Source: Lingula anatina
Lineage: Eukaryota; Brachiopoda; Lingulata; Lingulida; Lingulidae
Assembly (NCBI RefSeq): GCF_001039355.2
Contig: NW_019774981.1
Span: 390,070-454,069 of the forward strand
Direction of reading: 5' to 3'
Length of the DNA: 64,000 nucleotides
Shown: one piece after another, positions 1-11,483 of the stretch
Position numbering within the stretch: position 1 is the first letter of the stretch
Layout: each line of letters starts with the position of its first letter
Made by a program: the position numbers and the translations under genes
The notes under the pieces: generated by a model
What the model saw: the letters and a program-made list of their open reading frames with translations, nothing else
Told to the model about the DNA's origin: nothing
Databases searched by the model: none

Positions 1-300
1 GGGGGGGGCAAGCTCCGTTGTTATTTTGATTTGACGAACCTTTAAAACCACACCAAACCTCCGAGTCTCACAAAATTATAAATAATAAGAAGAAGAAAAA
101 AGACCAAATCGGGCCATTATTTTTACAGAAATTTAATAATATAAACAGTTGCAGCATATGCCAGTCAAAGGAAAAAAACGCCAACTCTGCAATAAAGATG
201 AGAAATATACATCTGTAACAAGTAGGGGTATCGACGCACAAATCTAGCGAATCTTCATACACGTTGAAGGTTTCATTTCACCTCGAAGAAGAATGAAAAC
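1..300. repeat. Flanking repeat, copy 1 (pairs with 4985-5330)
   Basis: This stretch begins in a G run. Its series of shared words (the CCACACCA-ACCTCC block, the GCAGCATATG block, the ACACGTTGAAGGTTTCATTTC block) recurs in the same order and orientation at 4985-5330. It lies 3' of the minus-strand sulfotransferase and contains no supportable gene. The pairing across a ~5 kb interval suggests the sulfotransferase once sat in a tandem array. Confidence 0.6.
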
Positions 301-515
301 ATAAACTTTTCTCTTCTTTACTATAGAAATTATTATGAAAGTGAAAGTGCAAAAGTGCGACAGTATTATCAAATTTTAACATCTTGTCAAAAAAAAGGAA
401 CAAACTGTTCTAATGTTACTATCTACGTGTCTGATTAGAGTGCTAGAACTATAGTTTTAAAATTGTTAAAACAATGTAATAATGCTAAAATGATGTAGCA
501 TTATATTCGACCTTC

Positions 516-3500
516 TCAACATCGAACTTCAGAAAACTCTATGTACTCATTAAAATAATCAAGAATATATTCTTTTGTCAGTTGATATCTCTCCAAAGAA
601 TGCTGATGTCGGCCATATTTGTTCTGTGGATTGTCTTTGATGTAAGCCGCCATTATGGCTTCTCCTTCTGCGGTTAATTCCAACCCGAAGCGGTCGTAGA
701 TTCTCTTCACGACATTCAAGGGGTCTTTGACAATATCACTATAGGCAATATCACAGAAGCGGTGTTCTTCTTCTGGATGTGACTTTCTGAATGCCATCAT
801 GTTCAACCCACTGTGGAACAGTGGAATAGCCACCATATTCTCACCGATCTTTTTCAAGTCAAGGCTCGCTGGATCGTATGCAAGACCTTTGTACGTCGCG
901 GCCATCGAGCAGAGAGAAGCGATAGTTTCGCAGGGGTCGCGGTAGGTGTGGATGAAGGTGGCGTCCGGATACACTTTCAAAATGGCGTCCAGATAGAGAC
1001 TGTGGGTTGACTCTTTAAAAACAAGTTGCTTGTTGGTGTCATCTGGAAAATAGATTATAATTTTTTTTCAAATTGATAATGGGATGGCTTTAATGGCTGT
1101 ATACACTTTGAAGATTATATGCCAATGAGGAGTCAATGAGCAGAACCAAGCCAAAGAGTGTCGAAAGAAACGATTTGTTTCGATTTTCTGATCAAATCTA
1201 TGGTATATAGACTAAATATCGGGCCTCATATCATTTTCTTTACGTGTACTTGATTGTCATAATATCTCTACCAGGGGGTCTTGTGGAATATTTATAAAAC
1301 TGTGCACGTGTCTAGTATGAGGAGGCGACAACAACACAGACGACCCCTTGCTTACTACCAGTCAAACCTCATCTACATTGTAGTACCAAGAATTCAGTCT
1401 CGACTATTTATCTATTACAATTGATAACAGTTGTTGTGAATTGCAAAAACGAATCACTTAAATAAAATCCGGAACTAATTCCACCACCCTATTACTATCT
1501 AATTTCTATGTCCATCAAAATTTAACCTTTATGCTGACTTTGATAAATCTCTCCGCTGTTCAACTAAAAAACATTGTTCTTTGGAAGTTTACTGACTAAA
1601 CTTTGGCTAATGAAATTACAGTTATTATTCACCCAATCAATGACCTAAGCTGCCATAATATTTGGATGGCACTAAGTATGAAGTTAAAAAACTTTTAAAT
1701 CAGTAAAGGAATTGCCTAACCGGTTTATTTGAAAAGACAATGCCCAAAGTCAACACATAACTCAATTTGGAGAAAATAATGAAAATTAAAGAATTTTGTG
1801 GTGAGGGGATACTGCAAAAGTGCTCAAAGACAAAGTCGATAAATATCAGGCATTTTTCTGAATCTATTTGAAAACATACCTGAACCCCGGGAGAGGAGAA
1901 TGAGCTGAATCTGCAATTTATGAAAACGGTAGGCGTCTTCCTTTTCTTCCTCACTCAGCGAGCTGAGCCAGGCTAGGTACTCCTCTGGGTGATTGGCCAA
2001 GAAAGTATTCGCCTTGAATATCCCGCAGTTGTCCATCAGACGGTAGCACTCGTAGGGGTTGTCTGCCACGATATTATGCATGACCTTGACCTTTGGGACT
2101 GCCTCGTACATCTGGGCTGGAATAAAAGGTGCATGTTCTTAAAATGGTATGTAGACAAGTTGATTGCTTATTTGTTTTTAACCATCTATGTATAGTTCAT
2201 GTATTGTAACTGAGGCCACTGTGTCACCGCTAATGTGTTTTATTATCATTCTTTATTTATTTCTTTTATGAACAGGTGAATAAATTAAAAACGATATTTT
2301 GGATAGTAATTTCATATCTGTGTTCGTTAAATTGTTATCGCAATTTTTCAGTAATAGACAAGTAAACAGTGGTTAAATATGGAAATGTTGTTCACTGAAG
2401 AAGACATGTACTTTTCTCTATATACATGTATGCTGTGCGCATCAAACCTTTATACAGCAAATTTCCCTTTTTCGCCAAAAATGACTTAAGTCAATTGATT
2501 TAGTCAGTAACGTGTGCATTCATTGGTCTTTAAATTAAATTACATATAGGTGAAAATGGAAGAGATATTGGATACAATATGTGCAATGTATTTTTTCTTT
2601 TCCTTAAGTGAATAAAATATACGCTGTACAGTCAGCAACTTTCAAAGTGGGAATCCTCCCGTAACAACGTGAACATTTAACCCTCTTTTTCGACCCAACT
2701 TGAGAAAGGGCATGGAATCTATATAGTTTTTTTTTTACCAAAAGTGCCGTTTTTAAAAACCTCGAACCACCCCCCTAACCCCTCGCCTTATACATGTACA
2801 ATGAAACCTTACTTAAGGCTTTGCGTTCCGCCTCCACGCGGGGATCCTCCCTTTCTATCAGTATGGGTGTTTCTACCACCGGATGCATCGTCTCGTAGTA
2901 CCTGGGGGAGGTATTGTTGGGATCCTGATACAGAAGATTCAGCAGGAAGGTCGTCCCGGTGCGGCATGGTCCGATGATGAAAATAGGTCTCTGTATTGGA
3001 CACTACGAAGACAAAAGAAAATTGTCATAGTAGGCCTAATATTGCTCGTAAAATATTTTGAATTTAGAATAAAAGACGGCTGTATACCACGTCCGGTCCT
3101 TACACAATACTGCCTCGACAGTATTCGTTTTCTTCCACGAAAGCACCCTAAGTTTCTTGTTCTGTGTTTATTTCACCATTATGAAATTATTCGACTCAGA
3201 AAAGGCAACTTTATGGTTTTGAAATAAACTGTTTTTCTCAAAGCAGTATTTATTTTATACCAATAAAGAACAGTATGAGTGCGACAGTCTACACGAAATG
3301 TTCGTGTCACAACCCCCCTCCCAGTGTAAATAAGCGGAAAGTCCGTGAAGCAGAGAGTCTTCTCTCCGTTAGATTCATAGAGGTCAGGAACAGCGTGATG
3401 TAATTGTGTCAAACTTTAGGCCGAGGCTTATTTGTACAAATAAATGGATCGGATCGTATCACAGGCACTCTCTCTCGTACCGGTACACGCATATCTCATC

Positions 3501-4635
3501 GGTATATTATTTTTGGTTTGAGGCATTCTTTAAAGGTACATACGAACCGAGCATCGGTGGAGCGTAGATTCTCAATAACGCATGTAAACCACTTCTACTA
3601 GTTTCTTAAACGACTTAAACTGAATAGATCACTTGATCAGCCATAAAAAAGCTTTAGACTGCTCCTTTCTTTAAATTTTTGGTCGGAAATTTAACCTCTT
3701 TTCGTGACCTACTTTTCTGCCACATTGACATACAGCATAGAATGCTAGCAGAAAAATCTGTTGAAACATCATTTTCGGGTAAAATAAAACAATGCCTTTT
3801 GGTAATTTTCTTAGTTATACTACTTGAAACTATATGCTGGTATTTGGTTGGTTTTTGTGACAAAAAATTGACTTTGTATGCATCTTTAAAATAGCATTTA
3901 ACTTTTATCTAACACAAACATTGCTTTTTTTATCTCGCATGCAGCAGTAAGTGCCCTCGTTATGTCTGTAATCGTGGATTAAGTAGCCTTACAGCTATAC
4001 TGAAATGCGTTCACAGGTTACTGTCTGCATATTATTTGACGTTTGTCTTTTTAGGCTAGGTCAAACCGACATCTGGGTTAATACGAAAAAAGCTTTATAA
4101 AGTAAAGCGTGTTTGAAGTAAAATTGGGCTGTTACGGAATTTGCCTATACGACAACCTATGGGGCCCTATGGGGTGTCCTACAGGGCCGTCCTATAGGAC
4201 TAATATGTCCTTTGAGGCCCTATAGGTTTTCGGGCCGATTTCCTACAGCGTCCTATTGAAAATTTACGTTAGGGTGTCTAACATTTTTTGTTTGCATTCC
4301 GAGTTTGACTCTTCACATCTTAATGTCTCCTAATTCAATTACACGCTGCATTTGTCACCCAAGTAAAATACCTTAGATACATCAACGAGAGACAGTTTCC
4401 CGGCAATGGCCAGCCGGTTCTGGAGGACCTCTGTCCATCTTGTTTCGATGATCATTCTCCCCGCCATGGTCAAATTTTCGTCCTCGCGGTAACATTTCAG
4501 TAACGTGGCCCAGCCCTTGTACCACCATTTCCCGGGGAGGTTGTCGGACAGCAGGCGGCTACGGTCCTCGGGGGAGAGTTTGGCCAACAGGCTTTCCTCT
4601 GTTAGAGGACAACCGCTATTTGGGTCCATGTTCAT
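516..4635 (-). CDS. PAPS-dependent sulfotransferase, four exons (Sulfotransfer_3-like)
   Basis: Four minus-strand exons join in phase: 4372-4635, 2813-3002, 1880-2116 and 516-1042, about 405 aa in all. Every junction has GT/AG ends and the phases run 0, 1, 1. Exon 2 opens with the 5'-phosphosulfate-binding loop FIIGPCRTGTTFLLNLL. Exon 4 carries the 3'-phosphate-binding motif TYRDPCETIASLCS, with the expected Arg and Ser. The family transfers sulfate from PAPS to hydroxyl or amine groups; the acceptor cannot be read from sequence. I chose the ATG at 4635 because the upstream open frame has no ATG; the ATG at 4629 is an alternative, and a further 5' exon is possible since an acceptor-like CTCCAG lies just upstream. 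The stop is TGA at 516-518. No transmembrane anchor is obvious, so it may be cytosolic. Identity as a sulfotransferase is firm; the subfamily is not. Confidence 0.85.
1043..1879 (-). other. Sulfotransferase intron 3
   Basis: This is AT-rich intron between the exons at 1880-2116 and 516-1042. The acceptor is TTTTCCAG, ending at 1043, and the donor is GTATGT, starting at 1879. I see no other gene here. Confidence 0.7.
3003..4371 (-). other. Sulfotransferase intron 1
   Basis: Intron between the N-terminal exon and the P-loop exon. The donor is GTATTT at 4371 and the acceptor is TTCGTAG at 3003. It includes the G+C-richer palindromic patch at 4135-4262. The short open frames inside are not conserved-looking. 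Confidence 0.6.
4135..4262. repeat. Clustered CCTATAGG-type palindromes
   Basis: About ten near-copies of words such as CCTATGGGG, GGCCCTATGGGG, CCTATAGGACT and GGCCCTATAGG are packed into ~125 bp inside the first sulfotransferase intron. Several are self-complementary (CCTATAGG). Base composition differs sharply from the surrounding AT-rich intron. Function unknown; a mobile-element fragment or a protein-binding cluster are both possible. Confidence 0.55.
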
Positions 4636-4984
4636 TTGGTTCAGGCCTGGAGGGCACGAGTATGGGTAAGGGGTGCGTATGGACGAGTGGAAGATTTTTG
4701 CTGAATCACATTCACCGCTTTTCACATAACAGTGGCAGTATTTACCGTGAGTTTAAGAGCAAAAAAGGTCAAATGTTTGTCTTCAACATTCTAAGACATT
4801 TATATGGTATATCATGTGGTTAGATTATATGTATGCTCAGTTTAGATGGTGTCATTTTTTTCCGTCTGTTCCATTGTATTTGTATCACTCGTGTGATCGC
4901 TGTTGATGACGTCGCTGATACCGATATCGCTGACACAGTTTACCGGCGGATCGACATGTAGGGCACTGTACGTATCAAGAAGAA

Positions 4985-5330
4985 ATGGGTTGGGGGAAGG
5001 GGGGGGGCACGCTCGGTCGTTATTTTGATTGCTTGATGAAACTTAAATTCACTTATATGCGACGAACCTTTTAACACCACACCAGACCTCCAAGACCCAT
5101 AAAATTATAAATAAAAATAAGAAAAAAAGCCATCACTTTTATAGTAGTTTAATAAAATGACCACATGCAGCATATGACGGCAAAAGAAACAAAAATACCA
5201 CCTATGCGATAAAAATGCGAGGTATACATATGTTACAAATAGAAGCACCAACACTAAAATCTAGCCATTCTATATACACGTTGAAGGTTTCATTTCATCT
5301 CGAAGAAACAAGATGAAAATTCCAAGTTTT
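4985..5330. repeat. Flanking repeat, copy 2 (pairs with 1-300)
   Basis: It starts in a G run, followed by the same ordered words as 1-300 with ~15-20% difference and small indels. In the reading direction of the sulfotransferase it lies upstream of the gene, where the 3' flank of a tandem neighbour would be expected. No gene is seen in it. Confidence 0.6.
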
Positions 5331-5333
5331 CTC

Positions 5334-5334
<1 letters not shown>

Positions 5335-5377
<43 letters not shown>

Positions 5378-5378
5378 T
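5335..5378. repeat. (ATT)n microsatellite
   Basis: About fourteen uninterrupted ATT/TTA triplets. Confidence 0.9.
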
Positions 5379-5529
5379 TATGGCATAGACAATGACATCT
5401 CAGTCAATAATCACAACAAAAGTTATTTATTGAAATGACCTGAAATGATGCCTCAAATCAAATGAATATGACATATGAAAAGGTGACGTGTCTGGTAAGA
5501 AAAAGATTCGTTTCCCCCAGGTTTAAGGC

Positions 5530-5910
5530 TACAGTGTGCGACTTGTCAGCTACTGAGTCATGACAATCTATAAGCTGGCAGTCTACATCTGGCGCACGCG
5601 CAGTCTGCTTATATGTAGAATAGTTCTCGAGAATGGACTATGAACTCAGCACGTGGACGTGAATTCCATATAAGGTTATCGGTTGATGATTTACGGTAAA
5701 TACAAGTTATTTATTTCAAAAAATAAAAGAAAAAAACACCCATATTTTGATTAAGCTGCACTTCAATAAGATGACGCCAACCTTGTTATGAGAACTGATG
5801 AAATGTTAACAGGCCTTTACAATCTAGTGACTTTGTCTTACCTTGAAGGACAAGGAACAAACGTCAAGTGACAGTCAAAGACTTTGCCTTAGCGCCATTA
5901 CGGAAAAAAT
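5530..5910 (+). promoter_or_regulatory. Promoter/leader cassette 1 of the exonuclease array
   Basis: First of a family of similar blocks. The order is a TGAGTCATGAC word, a TTCTCGAGAA palindrome (5625), a GTGGACGTGAATTCCATATAAGG block with a TATA-like CATATAAGG, then a leader with GACGCCAACCTTGTT, AACAGGCCTTTA, CTTGAAGGACAAGGAAC and GACTTTGCCTTAGCGCCAT. The later copies end in a splice donor; this one diverges before it (5905), so it may be dead. I infer a promoter plus non-coding first exon, because the words end in donors in copies 2, 3 and 6. Confidence 0.5.
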
Positions 5911-6439
5911 ACTTGAAAATTTCCTAGGTCTCGTAAATTTCGTCGGAAACGATTTTTCGCTGACGTAATTTTTTCACTTTGAAAATTTCGTCAAACTTGA
6001 AAATGAGCCTCTCGATAATTTTTGAAAAGTTCGTCACCTAATATAGCCGCGTTGTCCAGCTCAAACGTCAGTTGCTTCAAGAAAATAATACGATCATAAT
6101 ATCATTGACGATAACACTCTCAATGGGAGATAAGAACAATAGTGCGCCCCTGCGAGCGGCTACTTACTATATAGAAAATTCTGTTCGCGTAAGATCATCA
6201 GCGGGAGATCTTTTGCGATCCGAGCGAGACGAAAAGGCAATTTTCATATCTTCATCGGGAGATCGTTCACGATGTAAGCAAAAATAAAATGCATATTTTA
6301 TTCATATTAGTTAAAGGGACTTAGGAACTTCGTTCGCGGAAGATCGTCAGCGGGAAACCCTTCCCCAATTTGAATTTTTTAAATAATATATATTTTTCAT
6401 TTTATCTTTAATAACCCCCTTCCCCGCTCACGGCATTTG

Positions 6440-6764
6440 GAAAAGGTGGACTCCCTTAGTACAGAAAGTTCTCGAGAATCGAGTTTGAACATAGCACGCA
6501 CGTGGACATCAATTCCATATAAGGCTATTGGTTTATGACTTTCCGTGAATACAAGTTATATACTAATAAGAACAATCAAAAGACACAAACACCCATATCT
6601 TGATAAGGCTGCATTTCAATCATATGGCGCCAACCTTGTTCTGAGAACTGATGTAAAGATAACAGGCCTTTATAATCTAGTGACTTGGTTATACCTTGAA
6701 GGACAAGAGCGAACGTCTAGTGACAGTCAGCTGAGATTTCAGTGGCATTGATTTACATTATAAG
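6440..6764 (+). promoter_or_regulatory. Promoter/leader cassette 2, donor at 6765
   Basis: Same word order as cassette 1: TTCTCGAGAA at 6468, the ATTCCATATAAGG TATA-like block, and the CTTGAAGGACAAG leader. It ends in CATTATAAG|GTGAGA, a good 5' splice site. There is no long open frame after the leader, which fits an untranslated first exon spliced to the coding exon at 8934. Confidence 0.5.
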
Positions 6765-6772
6765 GTGAGACA

Positions 6773-8070
6773 CCTTCACAACTTTTATATAAGCATTTCC
6801 TGGTATTAGTGGGGCTGAAATAAGATTTTAAATTGAATAAGCTACGATCAAGCACATGCGATACACTCTCGTTATGTCTTGAACAGTGCATATACTACAG
6901 AAAACGTGTCCCGCTATGATTTACACATACAACTTAGAGTTCGATATGTTAATATCGAGCTTTAATAAATACGTCCTTTTCGCTGGGTCTGGAAGTTAAG
7001 GAGCTCAAGTGTACATTCTTTAAATTTCTAGTCGAATTTTGACTTATCTTTAATCCTTCAGTGTTTTAGGGGCAGACAAGTACAGTAAGCTGGAGATATC
7101 GGTGCAAATAATATTTCCCTGGATATCATTTAACAAAATACTGCGGTATTTCTTAAAGCTTACTTAAAAAAGAGAGACTTATTAAAAATTGTTAAACTTT
7201 GACAGACTGCTCATTCAGATTTTACAAGAATAATCAATCATGCATATATGTGGCATACAGAAGGGTAACATTACGAGTTTAGAAACACTAGTTTGCCCCA
7301 ACTGTTCGGCTACAGTGTGTGAACTGCGCATTTCGCCATCAACTGAATCATGACGCAAGTGACGCATGCGCAAACCGCATATCATACGTGGACGTGAATT
7401 CCATATCAGCCTTTATGTCGATGATTTTCTATGAATAAAAGTTACTTATTAATAAAATTAATCATAAACACATCCATTTATGATTAAGCTGTACTTAAAT
7501 CAGCTGACGCCCACATTGTTCAGAAAACTGGCCAAAATCCAAAACCCAACAGGCTTATATAATCTAGTGGCTTTGTCATACCTTGAAGGACAAGGAACGT
7601 CAAGTGCCAGTCAAAGATTTTGTCTTAGCGCTAAAAACCAGTTGAGATTTCAGTGGCATTGATATACATCATTAGGTGAGGCACATTCACAACCTTTAAA
7701 TAGGCATTTCGTGGTATTAGTGGGGCTAAAATAAAATTTCAAATTGAATAAGCTACGATCAAGCAGATGCGATACACTCTCGTTATGTCTTAAACAGTGC
7801 ATATACTACAGAAAGCGTGTCCTGCTATGATTTACATATACAACTTAGAGTTCGATATGTTAATATCGAGCTTTAATAAATACGTCCTTTTCGCTGGGTC
7901 TGGAAGTTAAGGAGCTCAAGTGTACATTCTTTAAATTTCTAGTCGAATTTTGACTTATCTTTCCTTCAGTGTCTTAGGGGCAGACAAGTACAGTAAGGTG
8001 GAGATATCGGTGCAAATAATATTTTCCAGGATATAATTTAACAAAATACTGCGGTATTTCTTAAAGCTTA
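6773..8070 (+). repeat. ~900 bp tandem duplication of the cassette downstream region
   Basis: 6773-7160 and 7682-8070 are ~95% identical in the same orientation. Both run from the CACCTTCACAAC/CACATTCACAAC block through GCTACGATCAAGCA and ATACGTCCTTTTCGCTGGG to ACAAAATACTGCGGTATTTC. Cassette 3 lies between them, so cassette plus flank was copied as one ~900 bp unit. Confidence 0.75.
7305..7675 (+). promoter_or_regulatory. Promoter/leader cassette 3, donor at 7676
   Basis: It contains TTCGGCTACAGTGTG, TGAATCATGAC, GTGGACGTGAATTCCATATC, then the leader with CTTGAAGGACAAGGAACGTC and GTTGAGATTTCAGTGGCATT. It ends ATTAG|GTGAGG. The TATA-like block is altered (CATATCAG instead of CATATAAG), and the TTCTCGAGAA palindrome is missing. 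Confidence 0.45.
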
Positions 8071-8260
8071 ATATTTAAAAAAACTATGGCGGCATTTGGT
8101 AAAGTTCAGTGGCAATGATTTGCTATTTGTTATAACATTTTCTGGAGAATAATGTAACAAAATACTGCGATATTTCTTTACGTTATACTATTTGAAAAAC
8201 TAAAGTGGCATTTGATTAGGTTCAGTGGCAATGATTTGATATTTGTTATTCTTAATTGTT
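8070..8260 (+). repeat. Short local tandem repeat (~85 bp, two units)
   Basis: The phrases GTTCAGTGGCAATGATTTG and TAACAAAATACTGCG recur ~100 bp apart, as degenerate copies of the end of the larger duplication. Confidence 0.5.
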
Positions 8261-8339
8261 TCTGAGACGCATTTGAAATTATTTAACTTTGACAGAGTGC
8301 CCATTCAGATTTAATTTTACAAGAATGATCATTGCGTTT

Positions 8340-8720
8340 AAAACAATAGTTTCCGCCAACTGTTCGGCTACAGTGCGTGAAATGCGCATCTCGCTGTCTA
8401 CTGCTGAGTCATGATCCATTTGAGTTGCAAGAGACGCAAGCGCAAACAGCTTATGGAAAGTTCTCGAAAAAGGACTATGAACATAGCATGTGGACGTAAA
8501 TTCCATATCAGCCTTTAAGTTGACTCTTTTCGATGAATACCCGTTACTTATTAATATAAGTATCCATAAAATTATTCATGCCTTGATAAAACTGTACTTA
8601 AAGCAATTGATGACAACATTGTTCAGGGAAGTAATCAAGTCAAGTGACAGTCATTGACCTTGCCTTAGTGCCATAAAACAGTTGCTCCATATTGTCTGTT
8701 TGGCGAAGCACCAATACGAA
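8340..8720 (+). promoter_or_regulatory. Promoter/leader cassette 4, nearest to exonuclease gene 1
   Basis: It holds TTCGGCTACAGTGCG, CTGAGTCATGA, a decayed palindrome TTCTCGAAAA (8460), GTGGACGTAAATTCCATATC and the leader phrase GACCTTGCCTTAGTGCCATAAA. It lies ~220 bp upstream of the acceptor at 8933. I do not see a clear donor at its end, so splicing from cassette 2 or 3 is as likely. Confidence 0.4.
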
Positions 8721-8933
8721 CTTTGTATAGGCATTTTGTGATGGTACTAGTATGTCAGGGGCGCAAATCGTTCTCAGATATCTGATCAAAAGCGAGAAAG
8801 TGACAATTCCCTTTAATTAACCAACCTCTAATCTTCCTTTCCTGACATGCACCATAACAGTTTTTATCTCATTGTATCTTTTAAAAATACATTTGCTTCC
8901 ACGTATAACTTGCAGACCTATTTTCTATTTCAG

Positions 8934-9977
8934 ATCATCAGGTGGTCCCAGGAATCCGTGATGTCCAAAAGTAAGGGACCATCAGCCAGTTTACTTGGTG
9001 CACGTGGACCGAGGGCACATCGTGCCAAAGAGTACATGAACACTTTGGTTGACACCAGAGAGCGCTTAGATTCAGCCCTTGAAACCCTGAGAGGCGTGAG
9101 TAAAAAAGGTCCAAATCTTGCCGTCGATGGCGAAGGCGATAACTATACCAGAAGAGGGACGATGTCTTTGTTTGCTATCGCAACAAGAAACCACGTGTTC
9201 CTGTTTGATATCATCAAGCTTGGAAAGCTCACTTTTGATCGCGGACTCCGTGAGATTCTGGAGGACCCCACACGCAAAAAGCTGATGTTCGACTGCCGTG
9301 AAGATTCCGATATCCTTTGGCATCAGTTCCACGTGAAACTCGACGGCGTCCTGGATTTGCAGCTGTTGCAAGTTATGCATAGTAAGAGGGACATCTCGGA
9401 TCTCTCGCCAATCGGTCGAAGACGAGGTGAAATAGCATTCTGCCCAAAGGTATTTGGTTTGATGCATTGCCTCGAGGTTTATACCAACGATTTTGCGTCC
9501 ATTCAAACAAAGAAATCTATTGGCTCAACCTACGCGCAATCAACAGAGCAGTGGTTGGTCAGACCTTTACCCAGCGACATGATCAAGTACGCATGCGTCG
9601 ACGTATCAACCCTGTTTGTTCTCTACGAAAAAATGAAAATGGGCGATCTTGACATGGAGCTGTTAAATGTGGCATCGGAGCGTTACGTCGACTTAAAGCG
9701 TTCGATTATCGCACGCCGTTACGACAGTTATGAGAATAATGGATATCTGCCATTGTATATAATACCTCCAAAAGGAGCTGATAAAGGTATAGTCCACAGT
9801 TACTTTCTTTACAAGCTTCTGCCCAATATAGGCCCTGAGTGTACGGGTTGTCAGCGGCGCTTTCCACAGGAAGCATTTATCGGCACGGATCTTAGCAAAG
9901 GAGAGCAAAAATGTAAAGTTTGCTTGAGGGTGAAAATGGAAAAGAGTGCCGGGAAGATTAGAGGGAGGAGATTGTAA
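8934..9977 (+). CDS. DEDDy 3'-5' exonuclease with C-terminal Stc1-like zinc finger, gene 1
   Basis: A single coding exon follows acceptor TTCTATTTCAG (8933). The ATG at 8961 gives 338 aa; an upstream in-frame ATG (8847) would lie in the intron. The fold is RNase D/EXD1/Egalitarian-like. Exo I is VDGEG (Asp56, Glu58). Exo II is FDCREDSDILWHQF (Asp115 at the RNase D catalytic place). Exo III is YACVD (Tyr210, Asp214). The HDCRxxSxxLxxQ-like signature places it near EXD1/Egl, which act in piRNA production and mRNA transport. The C-terminus has C294xxC297...C318xxC321 with an aromatic between the pairs, a pattern like the Stc1 finger. I infer a nuclear or cytoplasmic RNA 3'-5' exonuclease; target unknown. 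Gene 2 is a tandem paralogue ~6 kb downstream. The basic tail ends in GRRL, unlike the acidic tail of gene 2. Confidence 0.85.
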   Translation: MIRWSQESVMSKSKGPSASLLGARGPRAHRAKEYMNTLVDTRERLDSALETLRGVSKKGPNLAVDGEGDNYTRRGTMSLFAIATRNHVFLFDIIKLGKLTFDRGLREILEDPTRKKLMFDCREDSDILWHQFHVKLDGVLDLQLLQVMHSKRDISDLSPIGRRRGEIAFCPKVFGLMHCLEVYTNDFASIQTKKSIGSTYAQSTEQWLVRPLPSDMIKYACVDVSTLFVLYEKMKMGDLDMELLNVASERYVDLKRSIIARRYDSYENNGYLPLYIIPPKGADKGIVHSYFLYKLLPNIGPECTGCQRRFPQEAFIGTDLSKGEQKCKVCLRVKMEKSAGKIRGRRL

Positions 9978-11483
9978 CGTGACGAAGATAACGCGAACAG
10001 TTGCTGCTACATTGAATTTTCTAAATTTTGGTGATGATGACCTCCGTCAGTGAGGATTTGTTTTCACCTCTGTTTGTTAATTCGTCACCGCCATAACTCA
10101 GTATAATTATAGATTCATGAAGTTTTTAGAAATCTTAAAAGAGATTATAATTTATTTAGGTGTGATTCGGATCAACATCTTGGTCAAAGAAGCTTATAAA
10201 TGATCGTGCATCACTGCAAGACAAGGCTAATTATTGTTCACCAAAAAATCATAAAAAAATATTTTTAGATCATTGTGCCATGAATGTGCTCAACTAGCAC
10301 AATGTATGTAAATTCTTTTCTCGTTGATATGTATTTTTTTCAAGGCATCCTGCGCGAATAGTGCACTGTTGCTCATTGGAAGCTTACAAAGTCTAACTGT
10401 TTAGGTATAGAAAATATCTAAATTTTCGAATACGATCATTTATTTAGATGAGTTAATTTCACTTACGCGATATATCTTTTCTTAATGAATGTGCGTTTGA
10501 CACATCTATCGGTTGAGTTTTCTGAAAATGTAGGCAGTATTTTATAATCACGTTAGAACTAACCACACCCGTTATAATCATTTTACTAGTACCACATTAC
10601 AGATGTTTGTTGTCAGTATAATTAAAGTGAAAAAACTCTTCATTTTGTTAGTAAAGCTGCCATAAAACGGATTTTCCTTGAGAAGCCAATTGATTGATAT
10701 TTAAAGTTAATAGTTATTTATTTATTTATTTATTTTTTTTTATTTATAACAATCTCTTAACGGAATGACAACTCTTTATTCAATGTTAGTTGATTGTTTT
10801 TTTAAAGTGATTTTTTGTAATAAACCCTCAAGGCATAATAATTCTTCATTTTAAGATTAAAATATTAAAAATATTAAGCAGGATAGCCAGCTATGATGGT
10901 CCAAATAGACCAATGACAAGCAAAGATGTCAGAATAATTGCTATAACCACCGTTTTGGTGGAAAAATGGAATTAATTATATTTCTGTGTGTTGTTTACAG
11001 TTTATTTAATAGAGTAGTTTGAATCGCAAATGAAAAGTTGTTATCCATTTTATGTGTAAATATAATTGATTTATGTTTTGTCGATTTTCGCTTTAAAATG
11101 TCTGCAATATTTGGTTGTATGGTTGGCCATTTGTTAAAAAAAAGGATTTGAAAATCATTATATATATATGTGATTTTTAGCATAAACATGTGTGGCACAT
11201 TTTCAATTAAAAGTTTCAGAAATATTTTAGAAAAAAATTGATATCATTCATGAATTAAAACTACTCCTACAGCTCATCACTGGCGCATGGCTCCTCTTGT
11301 ATAGTGTTACCGCTTGTGGCAGGTTAAGAGTGTTTGCAACTTTCTGCAGTTTACTCTTCTCCCTTTTTGCTAGGAAAAGGTCCACTGTGGGTAAATCTGA
11401 TCAAGGTAAACTTAGGTCTCATGACAAAAGGTCCACATTTTCAGAAAAAGAAACCCTCCATTTGCAATTGCTTGCTACGGGCC
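9978..11483. other. Intergenic, AT-rich, no gene seen
   Basis: The 3' flank of exonuclease gene 1. It contains a (TTTA)n stretch near 10712-10750 and many poly-T/A runs. No open frame with recognisable content was found on either strand. Confidence 0.6.

Noticed and set aside
5625-5634. TTCTCGAGAA as a heat-shock element
   Set aside because: Heat-shock elements need TTC and GAA separated by two bases; here the gap is four. Kept only as a conserved palindrome.
9072-9506. 144-codon minus-strand frame across the exonuclease exon
   Set aside because: Shadow of the plus-strand coding exon, whose motifs and paralogue conservation decide the strand.
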